Positions 23,014 through 34,889 are shown, numbered from the stretch's first letter. The stretch is DNA of 64,000 bases from Myxocyprinus asiaticus (GCF_019703515.2 NC_059346.1:11130501-11194500); one strand, 5' to 3'. Program-made: numbers and translations. The notes: a model not told the origin generated them from the letters alone.

Positions 23014-24815
23014 ATTCATAACCGATGCGCTTATTTCCGGACTAGTGCCACTATGCGGTGAATGTTCATGCCCTGGAAATCACAGTCTCAGTACTTTTCG
23101 AGTTAGTTTTAGGGTTGGGTTAGGATAATAAGTATATTAATGTAATTACTTCTCAAATGTTAAATTCTTATGTTGGTTCATGGCTTCGGCAGTATAGCAC
23201 ACAAAGATACATATGTGTACATTTGTGGTTCAAGCTTTGGCCACTGAGAAATTCCAAAAGCATAGACTGATTTTAGCAAACAACAAATGTGACCTCATCA
23301 CTAATATTCCCCATGAGACCAGTGTTTTTGAAAGGCACATGAAGCCCAAAGTTAGATTGAATTTTTGGATAGTCCCTGAAACTGAGACTGGTGGGGCATT
23401 TCTGGGTATTTCCCAATGTCCATCAGCTGCTGGGCTCCTTATAGCTTTGCTGAGACCTGTAAGTTGAGAGTTACTGTAGGGTTTATCTCAATCACCAGCA
23501 AGGTGATGATAGTGTCATTTTATGAGCTTAAATAACATTCTAATTTAAGCCTGAGATTTGCCATTTGGGTTGGTCCACCATAACAAAGGATACATATAAT
23601 GTAAATAATTGGCATTAACAGTTATCACACATACTTACCCAAAGTAATCATAGTCAGCATATATACTGCACTCTGTTCATGTAAAAATTGCTTTTAGTTA
23701 ACATGAGATGCAAATGTTAGTCAAAAGCTCTGCCTTCTGCTGAACTGTGCTATCATGTAAGTTACTTCACAGTATTAAACACCATCAAACATCTTTCCAC
23801 TGCATGTTTTAGAAACTTCTTCCAATGTGAGTCAAAGCATGAGACACATGTAACGTAATGTGATATTACAAAGAAACTGACGTGTACAAAGGGATGTATT
23901 CACTTTAAAAGGTCTGCCGAAATGTTTTGTTGACTTATTTTTCTGTCTGCACATTCAAACTGAATTAGTCTAACAGCAGTAAGATGTTTTAGTCTTATAT
24001 GAAATCAAAACTTGCAGTATTACTTTAAAACATTGCCATGAACTGGAATTTAAGGCTCTAAGGGATTTAAAGCGCTATCATCCTCCTCAGGCTCCACCCT
24101 GCATTTCAAAACCAGGTTGATTGAATTAGCCCGAGGATAAAATAGGTGTAAACCATCCTACTATCCAGTAGTCACAAACTTGTACATTACATCACAGCTG
24201 GCCCACCTTTAACTGAAACGGGAACTCAGGAAATGTTACACAACAGGTCTATTTAGAAACTTTTGCAAAAAAAAAAACCCTGTTGCAGACTTACACACTG
24301 ACTAACTGATATACCTCACTGTGTGATCAGATAAGAGATGTTTTGACATGACTGATGTGGTATAATCATTTACTTTCCAATACTATCTTATCACCTTCTA
24401 TTTTTGAAAAGGTACAGAAAGCAGATGGCAAAGTCCCAAGGGCAACTTGACATGGTACTTGGACCAAAAGTACCACATTGTGGTTCTGGGTCTAATGATT
24501 GTCTTGTGTAATATGCAGAAGTACTTCAGTAGAAAGCAGATACAGATCTCCCAAAGAGAGCTAGATGTTTTTCTCAGGTGGATAATATGTATACTCGCAT
24601 TTCATCCAAAAAAAAAAAAAAAAAAACTTTTTTTAAATGGTTGGGGCCTAAGGAAATAATATTCACTCTACATGTGATCATACTCTAGCTACAGCATGCA
24701 TTTAAGGAAGTTGCAAACATGTGGAATGTAAAGCAGATGTAGACAGATCTGGCACCCGTTCAAGTTCATTTTAAGTCACTGACACTGAAGCAACAAGTTA
24801 TGCAATGCTGATTTT
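23014..24815. other. Non-coding stretch beyond the xbp1 3' end
   Basis: No gene is supported. There is a poly(A) tract at 24608-24626. Confidence 0.35.
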
Positions 24816-25253
24816 TTTAATGTAATATGATTGAGGAGAGCATTTATAATAAAACGATGTAGTACATGAAGCCTTAATTACAGATTACAATACATAAGAC
24901 TCTGGAAAGAGAGAGAGAGAGAGAGATACACAAATAAATAGTTCCATTTAAAACAATTAGCCCCCAGCCCCCTTCCCCAGACAAAAATACAGAGTTGTTT
25001 TTTTGAACTGTACATCACCCCGGTGAACTTTCAAAATGGTTGCTGGACTCCAATTGTGCTTGGACCCCACACAAACAGACCTGCTGTAGTACAATAGAAG
25101 CTTTTAAAAAGCAATGCCTTTGGTCTAATTGCAAGATGGGTTATACACTATTGTTTGTACATCACTATGAAGCACATAGCAAAATCACTAACACTGAAAA
25201 TAGCAAAGGCAGGCATATTTGCAAATGATATTGTATGCAAATATTACTTCTTT
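24816..25253 (-). other. xbp1: Probable xbp1 3' UTR
   Basis: This follows the xbp1 stop codon (25254-25256). An ATTAAA hexamer on the minus strand at 24821-24816 could be the poly(A) signal, giving a UTR of about 430 nt. The true end could lie further downstream. A (GA)n tract sits at 24909-24927. Confidence 0.3.
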
Positions 25254-27728
25254 TCAGACACTAATCAGTTGGGGGAAAAGTTCGGTAGCAAACATATCAT
25301 CCCAAGAGCCCTCTGAACAGAGGGGGGATGAAATGTTGCTGAAAGGGGAGGGAGACCTCTCATATCCAGAGTCACTGTATGCATCTGTCAGATGCAAAGC
25401 CTTCTCATAGCCACTAAAGGAAGAGGCATCGGAGAGGAAGTCGTCAACCCCGTTTGGATTGTGTTCCATCACAGGGATGACCACTTCCTCTGGTTCATTT
25501 TTGACGGACACAGTTTGGTCTTCCACCTCGATTTCTTCATCGGCTTCTGAGAGGTCAATGGAGTCATTGATCTCCTCACTTTTGACTTCAGAAATGCTCT
25601 CCTCACTCACCACCTCGGCAGGTTTGGTGTAAATGTGGTCAAAGTGGATCAGTTCATTAAGGGCCTCCAGCTTAACTGGTGTGGCCCCCAAAGCTGCAGA
25701 TGGGGAGGCAGGTACTTGTTCTCCTTCACCCCCAACCAGCACAAGCTCCTGTGATTCCTGTGATTCTGGGAGACCTGACTTGAAGAAGAGCTCTGGGTCA
25801 AGGATGTCCAGAATACCAAGCAAGAGATCAGACTGCAGGAGAAAAGAAAATCAGTTGAGATTGTTGTTCCTACAGTACAAGTGATTTGGAAACATAATAT
25901 GATGATATCTGCTTTAGATTTAACACTTAATCATTTTAAACCTCCAGAATCCACAATGCATCTGTCATTTGCCAAAACTCTAGTTTGAGAATTTGAACTA
26001 TTCTTTTAATCAAGTTTGTTGGTTTCAGCCTTTTTTGTGAGGAAGTAGAGTTTGATTTCTCAATAGCTAATGTTTTGTGCACTTTGATATTCACCTCAGT
26101 GTCTGCAGGGCCAGGGCTGGGAGTATCCATGGTGAAGTCTTCAGATTTGGGGACTGCTGGGCCTGCACCTGCTGCGGAGGCACACGTAGCCTGAGTGCTG
26201 CTGACTCAGAAGACCCGGTCACCAAACCCAAATCATTCACTGCGGACTCCAGTACCTGAACCTAAAAAAGACCGAGAAGGATGGGGTGAAATTAGTGTGG
26301 AACAATAACAAGCTTCATTCTACAACACTATTTTTCCTATTCGGTTAGAAGAGATTAGGTTCAACAACTTGCGCACTTGACAATTTAATCTTGATCATTC
26401 CTATGCCCTCGCATTGGACAGTTTTTGATTAATTTTACTGCGTGTTGACTGTTGATGAGTATATGGCTTTCCTCATCCATTTATTCAACGATTCATGCTA
26501 ACAGTACAAACAAATCGGTTTACCTTCTCTTTTGTTTCCAAAGTATCCAACCCCAGTCTCTGTCTCAATTCCTCATTCTCGCTCAGAAGATCACTCGTCT
26601 TCTCTCGCAACAGAATGTTCTCAACATGAAGTTTCTGATTCTGTGGAAAAAAGGTCACAACCATATCATCTGTACTGAACAGTGCAAGAAACTGAAACCT
26701 CGTTTCAAATGTTATATGGAAGTGAAAATAAAGCATAAAAGTTGGTTGAAGTACCTCGAGCTCCAACTCCAAAACTTGCTGCTCCAACTCGCCCATCTTG
26801 GCCTTTTTTCTGTCTCTTGCTGTCTGTGCAGCAACTCTGTTCTTCAGTTTCCTAGAAATAAACGCATAGCTATTTAGAAGCAATTTTAACAAAAACAAAA
26901 GGTAAGATCCATTTGGGATATATAGTAGGTAATACAAATACAAAGATTATTTGTTCCCTGCTGGAAAAAAACAAACAAAAAAAACAGATGGTTTAAGCAG
27001 ATCTTACCAACTAAAAAGTGCCCGAAACCCATCTAAAACCAGCCAAAAGACCAGACTGAGAGAGACCATGCAACCATCTTAGACTGGTTTGAGCCCTGTT
27101 GATTTTTTTTTTCTCTCTCCCTCTACATTCTTTCCAATTACACAATTAATATTTATATATAAAATTAAATCATTTTATATTTTTAGCTGCCCGTTATGAC
27201 GGTGTTGAGGAAACGGCGCATGCGCAGTCGCGCCCATGTCCCTGCCACGCAAGCAGTTGTGAATGTTGAATCAGAGGGGGAGGAACTGACCGGTAAAACC
27301 CACGCATCTTGGCTGGAATTCAAATGTTTCCATATGCAAGGGTTAAACCGGTTCGTTTCTAACGTTTGGTTTCGCTTAAGTGTTAGAAAACCTCTATATG
27401 AAAGTATGAACCACCCTGACGAAGTATTTAATTTTAAACTGGTTTAATAGTGATTGCTTGGATTAAAGGGCTGATGAAATTAAATCCCCAGTTGGTCTCA
27501 CCTTCGAAGAGCTTTTTCCTCTGGGCTCAAATGTGTGAGTCTCTGTCTTTTTCGCAGTGGTGTTCCGGACATGTTGGAGTCGGAGTCTGAAGAGGGCTGC
27601 TGGTTCTGCAGCATGACAGATATGGACCGGCTGTATCCGCCCTGTGTCGCGCCGGTCGAAGCGCTCTGTTTCCCAGATATTAGGAGGACTTTGTGGGCAC
27701 CTCCGGCGCCTGCTGAAACTACAACCAT
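25254..27728 (-). CDS. xbp1: X-box binding protein 1 (bZIP transcription factor of the UPR)
   Basis: Master regulator of the unfolded protein response in the nucleus. Coding exons on the minus strand are 27728-27502, 26851-26755, 26640-26524, 26261-26095 and 25832-25254, all with GT/AG junctions and preserved phase. Removing the 26-nt IRE1 intron from exon 4 yields XBP1s of 386 residues. The start is the ATG at 27728 (MVVVSAGAGG). The basic region NRVAAQTARDRKKAKM is at residues 80-95, split from the N-terminus by intron 1, and is followed by a leucine zipper to about residue 138. Exon 5 encodes the acidic transactivation domain, with a conserved C-terminus containing GYERSPSPFSNISSPLC and ending FPQLISV. 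Lengths and sequence agree with fish XBP1. No frame damage is seen. Regulation: IRE1 splicing and an ERSE in the promoter. Confidence 0.98.
25649..26200 (-). CDS. xbp1: XBP1u-specific reading frame (unspliced form)
   Basis: If the IRE1 intron is kept, translation continues through exon 4 and into exon 5 in another frame and stops at TGA 25651-25649, giving a 263-residue XBP1u. The part in exon 5 (25832-25649) encodes a hydrophobic stretch (LISCLVFWTSLTQ), known in mammals to bring the mRNA to the ER membrane. The last ~23 residues include WGPHQLSWRPLMN, matching the family's translational-pausing peptide. These 184 nt are translated in two frames depending on splicing. XBP1u is known as an unstable inhibitor of XBP1s. 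Frame and stop are read directly; function is from the family. Confidence 0.9.
26175..26200 (-). other. xbp1: IRE1-excised 26-nt cytoplasmic intron of xbp1
   Basis: Within exon 4 the minus strand carries CAG|CAGC at the 5' cut and CCG|CAGC at the 3' cut, exactly 26 nt apart. The junction could slide by up to 4 nt because CAGC repeats at both sites. The 5' hairpin (26191-26209) has a perfect 6-bp stem CTGAGT/ACTCAG around the loop CAGCAGC. The 3' hairpin (26164-26184) has a 7-bp stem with two wobbles around the loop CCGCAGC. Both loops fit CNGCNGN, known to be required by IRE1. Excision shifts the frame after residue 168 and creates XBP1s. The product ends are rejoined by the RTCB ligase, from established knowledge. 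Confidence 0.97.
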
Positions 27729-27890
27729 GTTGTATGCTTTTCTGTATTAGGATCTCTTGAAGACCCCTTTTGTGTTGTTTAGGGGTGGGAAAAATGTCCG
27801 GAAAAAATTGTCTTAATTCCCAGCTTTGCTTTCCCCTTTCGATCGCTGAAAATTGAAGGGGTGGAAACGCTTGCGTTCTTTTTCTACTGT

Positions 27891-27909
27891 CGTGGTGCGC
27901 CGCGATTGG
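27891..27909 (-). promoter_or_regulatory. xbp1: ER stress response element (ERSE) of xbp1
   Basis: On the minus strand the sequence is CCAAT-N9-CCACG with no mismatch, located 163-181 nt upstream of the xbp1 start codon. ERSE binds NF-Y at CCAAT and ATF6 or XBP1 at CCACG. The human XBP1 promoter is induced through such a site. Together with IRE1 splicing this predicts ATF6 induction and autoregulation. Confidence 0.88.
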
Positions 27910-27921
27910 CTGTCGGGCTCT

Positions 27922-27939
27922 TGACGTCACTGTACGTCA
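27922..27939 (-). promoter_or_regulatory. xbp1: Palindromic CRE and adjacent half-site upstream of xbp1
   Basis: TGACGTCA at 27922-27929 is a perfect cAMP-response/ATF palindrome. A second TGACGTA-type half-site follows at 27933-27939. Both lie about 15-30 nt beyond the ERSE. Such ACGT cores can bind ATF/CREB proteins and XBP1 itself. Occupancy is inferred only. Confidence 0.6.
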
Positions 27940-27983
27940 GCGTGATGAAAGTTTCGCACTGACACCGTGGCCCTTCATTCATC

Positions 27984-27987
27984 GGCT

Positions 27988-28030
<43 letters not shown>

Positions 28031-28935
28031 GCTTTATTGATTCAATGCCACAAGAACAAGAGGTATTACATATCCACATAATCAAATTAACATTAGCTGC
28101 CAGAGAGAGAGAAAATAAATAAATAAATAAATAAATAAAGGAAGAAAATTACATAAATTTCAATGCTTTCAGAGCATTACATGTTTTCAGTGCTTTTTTG
28201 TTTTTGTTTGTTCCAAGAGATTTACATATAATTTAAAGTCATTTATAAAATGTGCAAAATTTGGTTTACACTGAGCCCACTTCTTTTTATGTATATGGAA
28301 TTTTCCTAACAAAATAAACAAATGTATAATATGTTGTTCTTTACAATTCAAATTTTCTTTTTCTGTATAAAAAAGTACATCAAATATACACATTTCTATC
28401 ATACACTCCATTTTTCTGTTAATATAAAATTCCAAATCCTTCCAAAATAATCTTGAGTAAAGACAATGAAAAAAAAGATGCAAAATAGTTTCTTTTTCTT
28501 GACCACAAAAATCACAGGAATACGAAATATTAAGCTTAAATCTTTTCAAAACATGCTTAGCAGGATAAATTCTATGAAGACACTTCCTTAACTTTGTTAT
28601 TGATACAAAACTTATTTGGCAGTTTCCATGCTTTAACCCAAGAGATGTTACCGAATAAAGAAGATCAAAAAAATCTTGCTGCCGGTAAGGACACAGAACA
28701 AAGAGCATTCCTTATAATCTTATTGCTACACTGTTGTTTTAAAACATCAACATTTTCAATGAAAATATTTCCACAAAGATTAACCATGCTGATTTCTTCT
28801 GAGTTACAGTTTTTCAAAAGTAACATCACACTCTTTGGAACTGCGTCAAAAACAATAGCAAATTCTCTTGGTTTAACTGGTAATTGAAATTTCTGAAGAA
28901 ATTCAGTATATGACAACAAGTAAGGCTTCAAATTT
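27984..28935 (-). mobile_element. 5'-truncated L1-like LINE insertion with 12-bp TSD
   Basis: A 12-bp direct repeat GGCTTCAAATTT at 27984-27995 and 28924-28935 brackets the insert. On the minus strand the insert ends in a poly(A) of about 35 nt (plus-strand poly(T) to 28027), preceded by a (TTTA)n-like tract at 28111-28139. This is the expected structure of target-primed reverse transcription. It carries only the C-terminal part of ORF2. It is upstream of xbp1 in the same transcriptional orientation. Confidence 0.88.
28187..28923 (-). pseudogene. LINE ORF2 C-terminal fragment
   Basis: Two collinear frames remain (28923 to about 28665, then 28708 to 28187). The second contains a zf-RVT-type block, CDFCGQEKETILHLFFHC followed by LFW, as in the C-terminus of L1-type ORF2. 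Endonuclease and the YADD catalytic region are missing because of 5' truncation. Confidence 0.75.
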
Positions 28936-30411
28936 CCCTCACTCCTGTTTGTCAACAATTGAGATCACGAAAGGAGTCAAAGGGCAGAAAATTACTCGAG
29001 AAGCCAAATAAATCAATGAAAAATCCAATGTGGTGTTTTGAATTTGAATGCCTCTGAAACTAAATCAGCATGTCAATACTGATTACATTAAGCCTTGTTT
29101 AATCCACTCAATTCATTGGGAAACTACAGCAAATGACCAGGGACCCATAGAACCAAATGCAGTTTAAAAAAGTTTTTAATCCATTTCCCTGACTTTATTT
29201 TTTAAAGAAAGGGAATCCAGCAATACTTGTTGATGGAAGATGTGTTTTTATTTAAACCAAAATTAAGACATGTTGGCTCACATACCTTAATAGAAAACAA
29301 AGAAAAGCAAAAGAAAACAAAACAAAAACTTTATTATAGGAAAAATACAAATATAAGAAATGTATTTCATCAGCCAACGTGAATGTCACATTTAACTATT
29401 ACATGTGATTGCATCAGAAAATCTCATTTTTTTAATCCTCTCAGTTTCATTAGAAAACAAGATGAAGTGGTCAAAATGCCCATTCAGCTATGTTTTAAAT
29501 GCCTGTGCATTTGATCCCTGCTATTCTGAAGTAGGATACATTACCTGCTATTGTAACAGGCTCATTAGCAAACATTTAAGTTACTTGAGTGTAGCCCACC
29601 ATTAAAGATGTAGATCTACAGTCATAAGGGCAGCTGAACGAAATAGAAATGTATGAAACTTTCATGTCCTCCTGAGAATGAGGTTGTAGGCAAAATGGGT
29701 TCCCCAGTTTGGATAGCAGACATTTGCATGAAACCTATCTAAATACTTTTACATAAAATCTGCATGCCATTAGGTTTGAACTGAAGTAACATGCTTTACC
29801 TCATGAAACAAAAAGAGAAAAGAACGACGCTATAAATATCATTAGTTCTAATAATGGAAACTTTGTAGTAAAGATTTCAGAAATTTAATCATTTTAGAAT
29901 GCTAGACCAGAAATATCATGCTTCGATTGTTAGAGAATTTCTACGTTATAGCTATATGTATTGCATCCATCCATTAGTCTTTATTGAAGCAGCTAGAAAA
30001 ACAAAACAAAATGTATTTATTTTATCTATCTATGTAGACTGAACATCTTTGTATTTTAAAGATGATATAGTCTGAATTTCTCAAATAAAATAGAATGGCC
30101 TAGACGTTGTGTGCTATTGCCATGTGCATCCTGTAACAGTGCAGGAATTGTGTAATAAAGGTGTAGCCAGAGTTTGCAAACTGTTAAATGTGTCTGTCAC
30201 CTCAACTTCTCTGTAGGTCTGTGTGGAAACCAAACAGTGACTGTTTACTTCACACACTACTAGCCGTTCAATTAACATCGTAAATCATAGATGTGGAATA
30301 CTGTGTCTTTTTAAGGAACATTTATAATGATTTGCTCAAAACCAAACAAAGGTTTGAAAAAGGTGGAATGTTTTAGTCCATCTAGTTAGATGTAAATAGT
30401 TGTAGAAAAGC
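28936..30411. other. Non-coding stretch upstream of xbp1
   Basis: Nothing recognisable is seen. The flank of the LINE insertion continues here, so a distal part of the xbp1 promoter may lie at its start. Confidence 0.35.
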
Positions 30412-30420
30412 CAAAAAAAA

Positions 30421-30511
<91 letters not shown>
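30412..30511. repeat. Poly(A)-(TA)n microsatellite
   Basis: About 27 A residues are followed by about 36 TA units. Confidence 0.95.
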
Positions 30512-30513
<2 letters not shown>

Positions 30514-30887
30514 CTTCTTTTGAAATTTGCTGTTATAATGTTAAAGTATGCTAGAAAGGCCTTGTTACTTACTGAACATATTTCACTATTTTGTTGTAAT
30601 GCTACATGTTAAAAAGACTTGACTTTGTAAATGGAACCTTAACTTAGGACTGAGTTACTTGTCATTTAGCAGATTCTTTGGCCCTTAAGCTGATTATAGT
30701 ACACTAATCGTAGGGACAGTCATACTGGGGTTGAGTGCCCTACTCAAGGACACAATAGTGATAGGGCAGAACTGTACCTCTAAAGCTCCTCTTTGAGATT
30801 GAACCCTGCAGACTATATAACATATAGAGAAACATATTTTTCTGTTTATTTTGTAGTTCTTTTTCTGACTTTACCTGTAACATGTTG

Positions 30888-31825
30888 TCTTTATTTTATT
30901 TTTTTATTTAACCTTTATTTAACCAGGAAAGGCTCTTGAGATTACAAATCTCTTTGTCAAGAGTGTCCTGGCCATAATAGGCAGCACCAAGTCATTTCAC
31001 AGGTACAAACAGACACCATAAAACAAATAAAAAGTCAGAAAATACAATCAAAAACCTAACAACACTAGTTAAAAACATTGACAGAACAAAGAATCAGCCT
31101 CAAAAGCTTTCATCAATGACTTAAAAACACTTAGTGGGACAAGTTTTTCTATTTTTAGGCTACCTTGTAAGGCATTCCAAGCCGATGGAGCAGAGTACAT
31201 AAAAGCCCTTTTGCCACGATTAGTTCTAGAATTAGGGACAGTTAGTAAAATAAGGTCATGTGACCAAAGTGAATAACAGCTACTTTTAAAAATAATAAAA
31301 ATGCACAAATAAGATGGGAGAAACCCCAGAATGGCTTTATAGATAAAAATATGCCAGTGACTGAGCCTAGAGAAGGCCAGCCAACCCTTTCATATAAAGT
31401 GCAATGATGAGTAACAGTTTTGCAGTTTATAATAAATCTCAATGCTCTGTGGTAAAGGGTGTCAACTGATTTCAAACACTGTGCAGAAATATTCATATAT
31501 CAAATATCGGCATAGTCAAGCATAGGCAAAAAGGTGGCTAACACCAGCCTCCTTTTAGCCTCAAAAGAAAAACAAGCCTTATTTTTTAAATAAAATCCTA
31601 GTTTCAGCTTCAGTTTTTTTGTAAGTTGCTGAATATGGGGCTGAAAAGAATGACTATCATCAACTAAAATCCCAAGATATTTATATGAAGTGACAGAATC
31701 AATTGCCTCACCCTGAAAAGTAGTAATTGGTGGAAGCTTCTGGGGCCTTTTTTTCTGGGGTCTTGTCCTTTCAGAAAGTATAACATATAAACCAAGGCAC
31801 ATATTTGTCACATTATGTCATTTTT
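30888..31825 (-). mobile_element. Non-LTR retrotransposon 3' fragment
   Basis: The minus strand encodes the C-terminal end of a reverse transcriptase ORF in three frames. Pieces include TSYKYLGILVDDSHSFQPHI (31811-31500), LDTLYHRALRFI-like sequence (31496-31242) and a SLKIEKLVPLSVFKSLMK tail (31308-31069). The 3' UTR ends with repeated ATTTAACC-type sequence near 30900. It is 5' truncated and frameshifted. The family is probably a fish LINE of the L2/Rex/RTE range; I cannot decide which. Confidence 0.75.
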
Positions 31826-33331
31826 CTTCCATATAACCTGCAAAGACTCAAGGGGAAGTCCCTTAAATGTGCCTTGTTTATCTCTCCCAATGCAAATGCA
31901 TTGGTATTATTTTTGATTTACTTCTTTTGAAAAAGGAACATGCCATGTTTGAGCAGAGCATATTTTTGGATGTGGAAAAAACACATTATGTGAGTTGGCA
32001 GACGAACAAGAGGATGATTAAACTTGCCACCAATTCCAGTTAAAAGTGATTTGTGACTGGAAAAAGTTGTGACATTCTATTACAAAATTTGCCAATGTTT
32101 ACTGGGTTAAACTAACCATTTGGGGAAAAAAATACAATGTAGTGCCTCTGCAGTTAACATATTACCATTAATCAGCATTACAATTTATTCACCAAGGCAC
32201 TTGGCTGTAGTTGAAGGCCAAAAAATACAACAGCACTCACAAAAAACTCTGAAATGCCCTTGGCAAATGCTAAAGGGATGCCTAGGAAGCTAAATTGAAC
32301 AATCCCTGTGTCATTCATCTGTTTAAGTGCTATTCAACACTAGAATAAATGCATCACATTGGCACATGACAGAGCTTTTTTTATTTTTTAAACTTAAAAG
32401 TAACTGAAAGTGCATCTCAATGATGCTAAATTGTGCAAGATTTCATTGGCACATCTTCCCTATATGTAATGTGTACTGAATCAAAAGTGGGTAAATGGTC
32501 AAATGGAGAACAGAAGCAAATAGTAGTTAAAGTGGGGTTCCACGTTAAAATTTGGGATTCAAAATCTAATTTAAACCTGGAAGTAAACAGAAATGTGTTG
32601 GATTTTTGCACTATTTCTAATTCAATATTAAATAAGCACATTTGTGACATTGGATAATTTTTTTATACTAAAGATTAGATATCCTAGATTTCTTTGAAGC
32701 ATACGGGATACTCTTTGGAACATTTTCAGTGACTGATAACACAGAACATCACATTTTGCACAAACTTGTAAATTCCATGCCAGCTTAAGTGCATGCTGTC
32801 ATTAAAGCAAAAGAGGGACATATTTACACAAATACTGACATTCTGAAATTCATGTAAATTTTTCATTGTAACCTTTCACTCAAATTGTGATGCTGTGATA
32901 CAGTAATTTGTAATAGAAAAAATTGGTTTAATTAGAAAAATGCATAGAAATAGAAATATTTCCACAAGTGGACCCAGTCTTTTGAAGCCCGCTGTTTGTC
33001 TACAACTGATGCTATCTTGTATGATCACTTGTTAGCTAGTTAAAGCTGCAGAATCAACATTGACACTCCAGTTAGGGTGGAAACGTCTGAGGCATTTTAC
33101 CTTTTGTTGTGTAGTGCAATAAGGATAATGGGGCATTAAAGGGTCCACCCGTTAACACACAGAGAATCCAGCTGGTTTAGTCCCAAGCTTTAGTGTTTGC
33201 CCAACCCCAGATCACACTCTCCTGTGTATATGCACACCGCCTGTTGCTATCCCACTCATTTTAGTGTGAGAGAACGCTTGCAAACCTGGATTAATACTTT
33301 AGACTATGCACCCTATGACATTTATTTTACC
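31826..33331. other. Non-coding stretch
   Basis: No gene is supported. Complementary short open frames at 32426-32657 look like chance. Confidence 0.35.
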
Positions 33332-33834
33332 TTAAAGGGATAGTTCACTCAAAAATGAAAATTCTGTCCTAATGTTTTACTCACCCTCATGTCGTTCCAA
33401 ATCCATTTGATTTTTTTCTGTCCATGGAACACAAAAGGAGATATTAAGCAGAATGTTGAGGACTGACAACCTCAGTCCCCATTCATTGTGACTGAATTGA
33501 AAAAGGATGCAATTAAAGTGAATGGTGACTGAGGCTATCAGTCCCTAAAGGCCCCGATATACTTCTGGAGAAGTCCTTCTTTGTTCTTTACTAAGGGGTA
33601 AAAGAAGTTCGAAACAGCCGAGAAACGGTATACTGTTTGCGAATATTCAGACACCCGCCACACCACTGGGGGAGGCGTTTGGGAGGACAGTTAAATAAGA
33701 GGATGCTACTTGTAAAACCTTAACTAATGTGACATTAAAATGTGTTATCAATGACTTTATGCCTCACTCTATGAATAGAATTCACATGAGGTTAGCAAAA
33801 GAAGCTATTTTAACCACTCAATGATGATTTAAAG

Positions 33835-33888
<54 letters not shown>

Positions 33889-34889
33889 TTGATAATCTGT
33901 AATTTGTCTTGTTTACATTCTGAATTCATGACCTTTATGAGCTAACATCATGGCCATAATATGCTCTGGTTACACTCTGTTATTGTAATTTATGATGACA
34001 CTGATACTACTGCAAAGATGGGTGTATAAAAAAGATATAATGTGCAAAATACAGACAAAAGAATGATAATAAGAGAGGCATAACTTACTTTGGGCAGATG
34101 TGTGGTAATGCCTTTCGCTGCAGATGGCACATGAGTGGATGGGCACTTGAGAGTATTTGAGTAGATTTGATTCCTTTTTTAGACTAATTAAACAAAATAA
34201 TAAAACACAACATGGTCTTGGAAAATGTCTATGCGAACGATCATACTGATCTACGTAAATTTACACCAGTTCGCTAATAAATCTGCACAGCGTTGCCCTC
34301 ACAAAAATCGAGAGTTCATGGCAAATTGCTGCAAATTTTCCATTATTGCCAAAGGTTTGGTGCAGGGTCACCACTACCGCCACTAGAAGAGCTGCAAACT
34401 TCTGGCAAACATTAGCGGCGGACCACAAGCTCATTTACATGTGAAAATAATGAGTGGCAAATTTGTGGCAAGTTTGCGACTAGTTTGCCAGAACTCTAGA
34501 TATTTTGTAAGGGTGTGTTCATGTCAAATGATCTAGACTGACTGAACAACATAACTGGAATTAGCTGTTGGCCTCAAAGTGGAGCGCCAGGTCAAACCTA
34601 CTGATAATGTGGACTAATGGCAGTAAGAAGGTGTTTAGCAGCCTGTAAGAAGTTTTCCTAAAAGTTCGCCCATGGTAAGCTGTTACAAACCAGCCAAACA
34701 AACTCAAAAACACAGCCTTTTTAGTCAGGTTTTGTTCTAAATGCCATCACATTAGTTCGTTCTTTGATTTCGTATGAAGTATATCGGGCCTTAACATTCT
34801 GCCTAACATCTCCTTTTGTGTTCCATGGAATGAAAGAAAGTCTGGAACGGCATGAGGGTGAGTACATTTTTAGGTGAACTGTCTCTTAA
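33332..34889. mobile_element. GGGATAGTTCACCC-family MITE split by a nested element
   Basis: The left part (33332-33548) starts TTAAAGGGATAGTTCACTCA. The right part (34795-34889) ends with the inverse GGTGAACTGTCTCTTAA. The halves share the family block TGTTCCATGGAACACAAAAGG (left) and its inverse (right). Without the insert the MITE would be about 310 bp. Confidence 0.75.
33549..34791. mobile_element. Harbinger-like non-autonomous element nested in a MITE
   Basis: The left end AGGCCCCGATATACTTC and the right end GAAGTATATCGGGCCT are inverted. TAA lies on each side (33546-33548 and 34792-34794), matching the TWA target-site duplication of PIF/Harbinger elements. It is 1243 bp with no transposase and contains a (TA)n at 33836-33885. 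Superfamily is inferred from the TSD. Confidence 0.65.

Noticed and set aside
25633..25884. Plus-strand open frames over xbp1 exon 5
   Set aside because: They are antisense shadows of a strongly conserved coding exon.
26175..26200. 26-nt frameshift in xbp1 as damage or sequencing error
   Set aside because: Its position, length and both flanking hairpins match the IRE1 intron.
27196..27447. 83-codon frame in xbp1 intron 1
   Set aside because: Opposite strand to xbp1, no domain, and an ordinary length for chance.
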